Source: Edolisoma coerulescens (Eukaryota; Chordata; Aves; Passeriformes; Campephagidae). From it: 64,000 nucleotides of DNA. Positions 59,991-64,000 of the stretch are shown here, one piece after another. The position numbers were made by a program, and so were the translations under genes. The stretch spans positions 1,542,200 through 1,606,199 of the forward strand of contig VWZW01001228.1 of assembly GCA_013397115.1 (NCBI GenBank), read 5' to 3'. The notes beneath the pieces are model-generated. The model did no database searches and had not been told where the DNA came from. It saw only the letters and a program-made list of their open reading frames with translations. Position 1 is the stretch's first letter; each line of letters begins with the position of its first letter.

Positions 59991-61828
59991 GTAACTTTCT
60001 TGAGGGATAACTGTAGCAGTTACTGCCAAAGGACTACACCTCAAAGTGACTAATATCTATTGAGAATGAATTCTGCTACTCCTGTTTGAGGCTGGAAGTG
60101 ACACAGCATCTGCACATGAATTTAGCCTGAACCCAGGCTATGATCAAATAGAAGAGAAGGTGGTAATGACCATTTTAGTTTGGCTAAATACTGTAAGCAA
60201 ATTAACCACCTGATGAAAAGACACAGGCAACATCTCTAGAGTGAGATGAGTGGACTCCCCACAATGGTCACAACTGTGTCATGGCATAGTAGGTATAAGT
60301 AATTTTAAGGATATGATTGAGGTATGTGAATGATAGGAAACTAATGCAGAAATCACTCAGAAAACCAGAAACATGACTCAATACTTACAAATAAAACCAG
60401 AACCAGGAGGCAATGCTAACAAATAAGCTCCTATTGAAGATCCGAAGCAGAACCTGTCAACTCTTTCATAGCCTCCTGTAATTGTCCTTAGAGGGCTGAG
60501 ACTCAGTAGTTACAAATCAGCATCGTTACTGGTTACCCATGAGAGGCCCATATTGCCTCATGCATCAGTGTAGCAGTCTAACTTCCATGTTTGCTCCTGT
60601 CCTGAATCCTAGCAGAGGCAGAACAAGTTAATCCATGCTGGTTACTTGTTCAACATCAGTTGCAACCTAACAGCTGAAGTTTCTGCAAGTTAGCCATGAA
60701 TCTGGCTTCCAAACCTGGAGCACCATCATCAAATGACTTGACTCTGAACTAAAAAATGTTAGTAAGCTGAGAAGAAGAATATGGTTTTGAAACATATTGT
60801 TATGAAAACACATTTGTGTGTGTGGGTGTGTGGATGGATTTTGTTTACTGTTGAATTAAATCAAAGCATTAAATATGTTGGCAACTAGCTAATTTGTGAA
60901 AGTGGACATTCAGGTGTAATGGTTTTCTGTAAAAAAAACCTGCATGCACACTAAGCCAATTGCTTCATTTATACTTACTTAGTGTAGTGAGATATATGAA
61001 AGATAAATGCTTTATCCTTAAAACTCAGGCCTCCCTAAATTGCTAGTCATTGGGAATTGCAAAAAGTAATATTCCATCTCTCAAAGGCTTGTAATAGCCT
61101 GTACTAAATAAATGAGATAGATTTCTTCTAGCAGTGGTTCTACAAAAAGTATATACCCCAAAATGCATAATGTTTAATTATCGTTACTTGAGCTGATACG
61201 TTAAGCTCATCATTTAACTAAAAAAAACCCCTGTTTTCTGGACAAATTACAGCAGGTTATAAATCTCTTACTTATACAAAGATAGTACAATGCCCAGACT
61301 AACAAAAGAGTTAACAAAATTTACTTTAATTTACCACAATACACATCATTAAGCAATTCTATCTGAGCTATGTCATACCTTTGAATTTTTATAACTGCTA
61401 ATATATCATCAGACTAAATGTTGAAACTGTGAAAATCTGCAGCTTGTTAGAAATGCTTCTATTTGCACGATGTACCTGAAGGCCTCAAGTTATTATGTAA
61501 AATCTGGGTGATGCATATTTCATTAATTCTTCTCCTTGTTACAATTTGGCATTAGAAAAAGTGAAAAAATTTAAACAGTCCAGTGCTATTGAAAGTGGAT
61601 ATGAAATAGTTAAAAATTAATTAGACAGACAGTGAATGGTTTGGGGTCCATACTGCCCCCCAGTTATAAAAGTTTACTAAGATATGTTCTTACAACATTA
61701 ACAGACAAGATTAGAACAATCCAGGAAAGTGTTCAATAGGAACCTTGAAACATTTAAATCTTAACATCCTTCTAATGCCTGTACTTGTATCATGTTACTT
61801 AGGTACAAGTTGCTCCTCCACTGAGCCA
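59991..61828. other. Region between convergent CHPT1 and SYCP3
   Basis: AT-rich sequence with no coding feature recognised. It must contain the SYCP3 3' UTR (minus strand, below 61829) and possibly the end of a long CHPT1 3' UTR. A minus-strand ATTAAA at 61330-61325 is the nearest poly(A)-like signal for SYCP3 that I noticed. Confidence 0.5.
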
Positions 61829-61882
61829 TCAGAATAACATGGACTGAAGAGACTTGCGAACAGTTGCCATCTCCTGCTGTTG
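61829..61882 (-). CDS. SYCP3: SYCP3 last coding exon
   Basis: 54 nt: QQQEMATVRKSLQSMLF then TGA (complement of 61831-61829). The minus-strand acceptor is CTCCTTTTCTTGTGACAG. The sequence is nearly identical to the mammalian C-terminus. Confidence 0.95.
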   Translation of the reverse strand, partial: QQQEMATVRKSLQSMLF

Positions 61883-63362
61883 CTGTCACAAGAAAAGGAG
61901 ATAATGCTGAACAAATGCTGTATCTGTATGATTCCTTTGAATTAAATGAATGTCAAATGACTTTTTAATAGAATGTTCTATTTTTGCATTTAACTAACGT
62001 CATAGGTCTGATACTTACAGTGTCCATCATAATCTTCTTCTGCAACATAGCCATTTCCTTACGAAGTTCATTTTGGGCACCAGCCAGAAGATTTTCATTG
62101 CTCTTCTCCAGCTCTTCCATGCTCTGAAGTAAAGGATAATATTAATTCAAAACTCCTCAATGTCAAGGGGTTAATTTAAAGCAAGCAAACAAATCATTAT
62201 TCATACTACAATTTAATATTGACAGTGATCACTGGTAATTGATGAGTTTGTCACAAACTTGGCAGAGGAATCATACAGGACTTCATGCTCCAGTCTGCAT
62301 TCCTATTTAAAAAATATGTACCCTGAGAAGAAAATAGAACTCTCCCATCAGCCTCTGTGAGGTCTCAGCTACTTATTCAGCATTTCAATTAAGATAAGAG
62401 TTCTACTAGAGGAGATTGAACAGACATCTGTCAGGAATGGTAGGGAGGACTTGAAGGACTTGAAGTGAGGAGTATAAACCCCAGTATATTTCTTTGCACA
62501 CTTCTCCCCAAATAAGCCAAATAAAACTCCCTGGTTATCTTCCCTTTTGTACATACAATTACACCTACCTCTGTGTATGTGTCTAGTTGCATTTCCTTTA
62601 ATTTGCATTAAGCTTATTTAAGGCTTGACTTCTACCTTTTGATCTTCTTTGAGGAGAAAAATCAAAGTACTGCTTGACCTTCTGTTCAGTTTTTCCTCTT
62701 TGATGAAGACATTTTTGACATTTTGGAACTGCTATTATTTATTAATGCTTCTGTAATATATTCTGTAAACTCTGACTATTTTAAACTAAGAGTTGCTCTA
62801 GTTCAGAATTATTTTTCTCAACTACCAGACTTGGAAAAAAACCAAACCAAATACCAAGCTTATAGTAACTAACTAAAATTTCGAATCAGCTAGGAAATTA
62901 CTTGAACAGAAATTAAGGTTTGTCAGAAACTGACGGACTTTAATCTGCCCCGTATACTGGGGGCCACGTAGGTGGTGAGGCCACACCTGGAGTGCTGGGT
63001 CCAGTTCAGACTCCTCAGTACAAGAGAGACACAGATATAGAGGACAGAGCCCAAAAAAGGGTCATGAAGATGATTAAGGCACAAAAGATTATCTCCTGTG
63101 AGGCTTTTAACTAAAAAAGTAAAATTTTTGTGTGGTTGTACTCAAAACAGGTTTTTTGCTTGCTATCTACTGTGTTAGTTACAAACAACTTAAAACACTG
63201 AATTTATGCAGCTTTCTTAAGTGGTATGATAAGGATCAGCTGCCTTCCAAGAAAAAGATTTACCTTTAAGAATTGCTCGTAGAGTTGCTTAATGGTTTTC
63301 AGTCTCTGACTTTGAACTATTCTTGCCTGTTGAAAAACTTTTTGTTGCTGACGAAGCATATT
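61829..63362 (-). CDS. SYCP3: Synaptonemal complex protein 3 (C-terminal three coding exons)
   Basis: Coiled-coil protein that builds the lateral elements of meiotic chromosome axes. Minus-strand exons in order: 63362-63264, 62123-62019, 61882-61829, encoding 85 residues and the stop. The segment is highly charged and Gln-rich (RQQQKVFQQARIVQSQ), continues as EKSNENLLAGAQNELRKEMA and ends QQQEMATVRKSLQSMLF, the family's conserved C-terminal tail needed for filament assembly. All exon joints fall on codon boundaries with good GT-AG sites. The 5' exons lie beyond the right edge. Position tail-to-tail with CHPT1 matches the human locus. Confidence 0.95.
62019..62123 (-). CDS. SYCP3: SYCP3 penultimate coding exon
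   Basis: 105 nt, 35 codons, beginning S-M-E-E-L-E-K-S-N-E-N and ending KEMAMLQKKIMMDT at donor ACT/GTAAGT. It is part of the long C-terminal coiled coil. Confidence 0.95.
62124..63263 (-). other. SYCP3: SYCP3 intron with a CR1 remnant
   Basis: 1.1 kb between two SYCP3 exons. A plus-strand CR1 piece occupies about 62945-63115; the remainder shows nothing recognised. Confidence 0.75.
62945..63115 (+). mobile_element. CR1 LINE coding-region fragment, sense on plus strand
   Basis: GGTGAGGCCACACCTGGAGT, GCTGGGTCCAGTTCAGACTC, AGTACAAGAGAGACACAGAT and CATGAAGATGATTAAGG follow the C-terminal part of the CR1 reverse-transcriptase frame. The frame is broken and the piece is short, so it is a fossil. 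Confidence 0.85.
63264..63362 (-). CDS. SYCP3: SYCP3 coding exon (third from the end)
   Basis: 99 nt, 33 codons, beginning NMLRQQQKVFQQARIVQSQ and ending LKTIKQLYEQFLK at donor AAG/GTAAAT. It matches the Gln-rich coiled-coil region of SYCP3. The acceptor has a strong T-rich tract (TTTTCTTTTGCTTCTGCTTC then AG). Confidence 0.95.
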
Positions 63363-64000
63363 CTGAAGCAGAAGCAAAAGAAAAACATAATTGCATCAGT
63401 TGTCAACCAGAGTGCTTGGACAGAATGCCAATGTCATTTTTCAGAATCAGAAATTCTGCCTTCACTGGAAGTCTGTGCCTTGTAGTGTCAATCTCTGCCT
63501 GGAGAGTTACCCTTGCTTTTATTAATGAAAATAAGACTGAAGACTGGATTAAGCCCCAAGTCACCTCCTGAGGTCTCTTGCAACCTAAATTATCCCTGTA
63601 AAATCCTATGAGGCTTGCTATCCCCCCCCAGTTTCTTAGGGTATCCTGGAAGAATGTGCTACTTAGGGAAAAGTAAAACTTGCAAATACATTGGAAGTAC
63701 AAACACAGCAACGTCACATGATTACATTCCATTTTGTAGCTCCTATCCCCTTTCAGTGATCAAATTCCACATTTATTATATACAGGCATACTTTTAAGCA
63801 ATGTATGCTAAAAGACAACTACATTTCTTTATTCCTTTGTTCCCTGACCCAAAGACTATGGATGGACAGAACACATCTTTCTGCTCCTTAAATGGTCTAG
63901 GCTTTTCTCAAGCCATATGCTGGCCTAGGGCATCACTTAACAGTGTTTATAAACTTGCAATAAAGTTTATAAATGCACCCCTCTTCCCAAAACTTAAAAC
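63363..64000 (-). other. SYCP3: SYCP3 intron, continues beyond the window
   Basis: Sequence upstream (minus strand) of the third-last SYCP3 coding exon. No further SYCP3 exon was recognised before the window edge. Confidence 0.6.

Noticed and set aside
1..64000. CRISPR arrays, bacterial operons, tRNA or rRNA genes, an intact endogenous retrovirus
   Set aside because: None seen. The window is ordinary vertebrate genic DNA; short repeats present are microsatellites and CR1 fossils.

Overview
The window is a vertebrate nuclear segment with large introns, vertebrate GT-AG splice sites and CR1-type LINE fragments. CR1 remnants together with compact introns suggest a bird; a crocodilian or turtle cannot be excluded from this sequence alone. 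The gene order MYBPC1 (+) - CHPT1 (+) - SYCP3 (-) matches the arrangement known from amniotes (human chromosome 12q23), which supports all three identifications.

Layout. From 604 to about 36135 lie the 3' 24 exons of MYBPC1, the slow-skeletal myosin-binding protein C. They start at the M motif and run through domains C2 to C10; the N-terminal exons (C1 Ig and before) are upstream of the window. All exon phases join without a break: I checked each junction by reading the split codons. Two places carry alternative coding capacity: a 54-nt cassette exon in the C7 fibronectin domain (20721-20774) and a 40-nt penultimate exon (33456-33495), whose use or skipping decides between two C-termini. From about 36140 to 40560 is intergenic sequence. 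A CpG island (about 40560-41500) holds the promoter and exon 1 of CHPT1, cholinephosphotransferase 1. Its eight coding exons (40990-58507) give a complete 388-residue protein with an intact CDP-alcohol phosphotransferase signature. Facing it on the minus strand are the last three coding exons of SYCP3 (63362 down to 61829), the synaptonemal complex lateral-element protein; the rest of SYCP3 lies beyond the right edge.

The genes are functionally unrelated (sarcomere, phospholipid synthesis, meiosis) and share only position. CHPT1 and SYCP3 are convergent, with about 3.3 kb between stop codons. Repeats are sparse: several degraded CR1 pieces, short microsatellites, and a short N gap inside a poly-pyrimidine tract. 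I found no RNA gene, no intact mobile element and no undescribed multi-gene system. The most interesting signals concern splicing control of MYBPC1: a CU-rich tract with many TCTT motifs before the cassette exon, and a tight cluster of six GCATG (RBFOX-type) motifs just after the penultimate exon.
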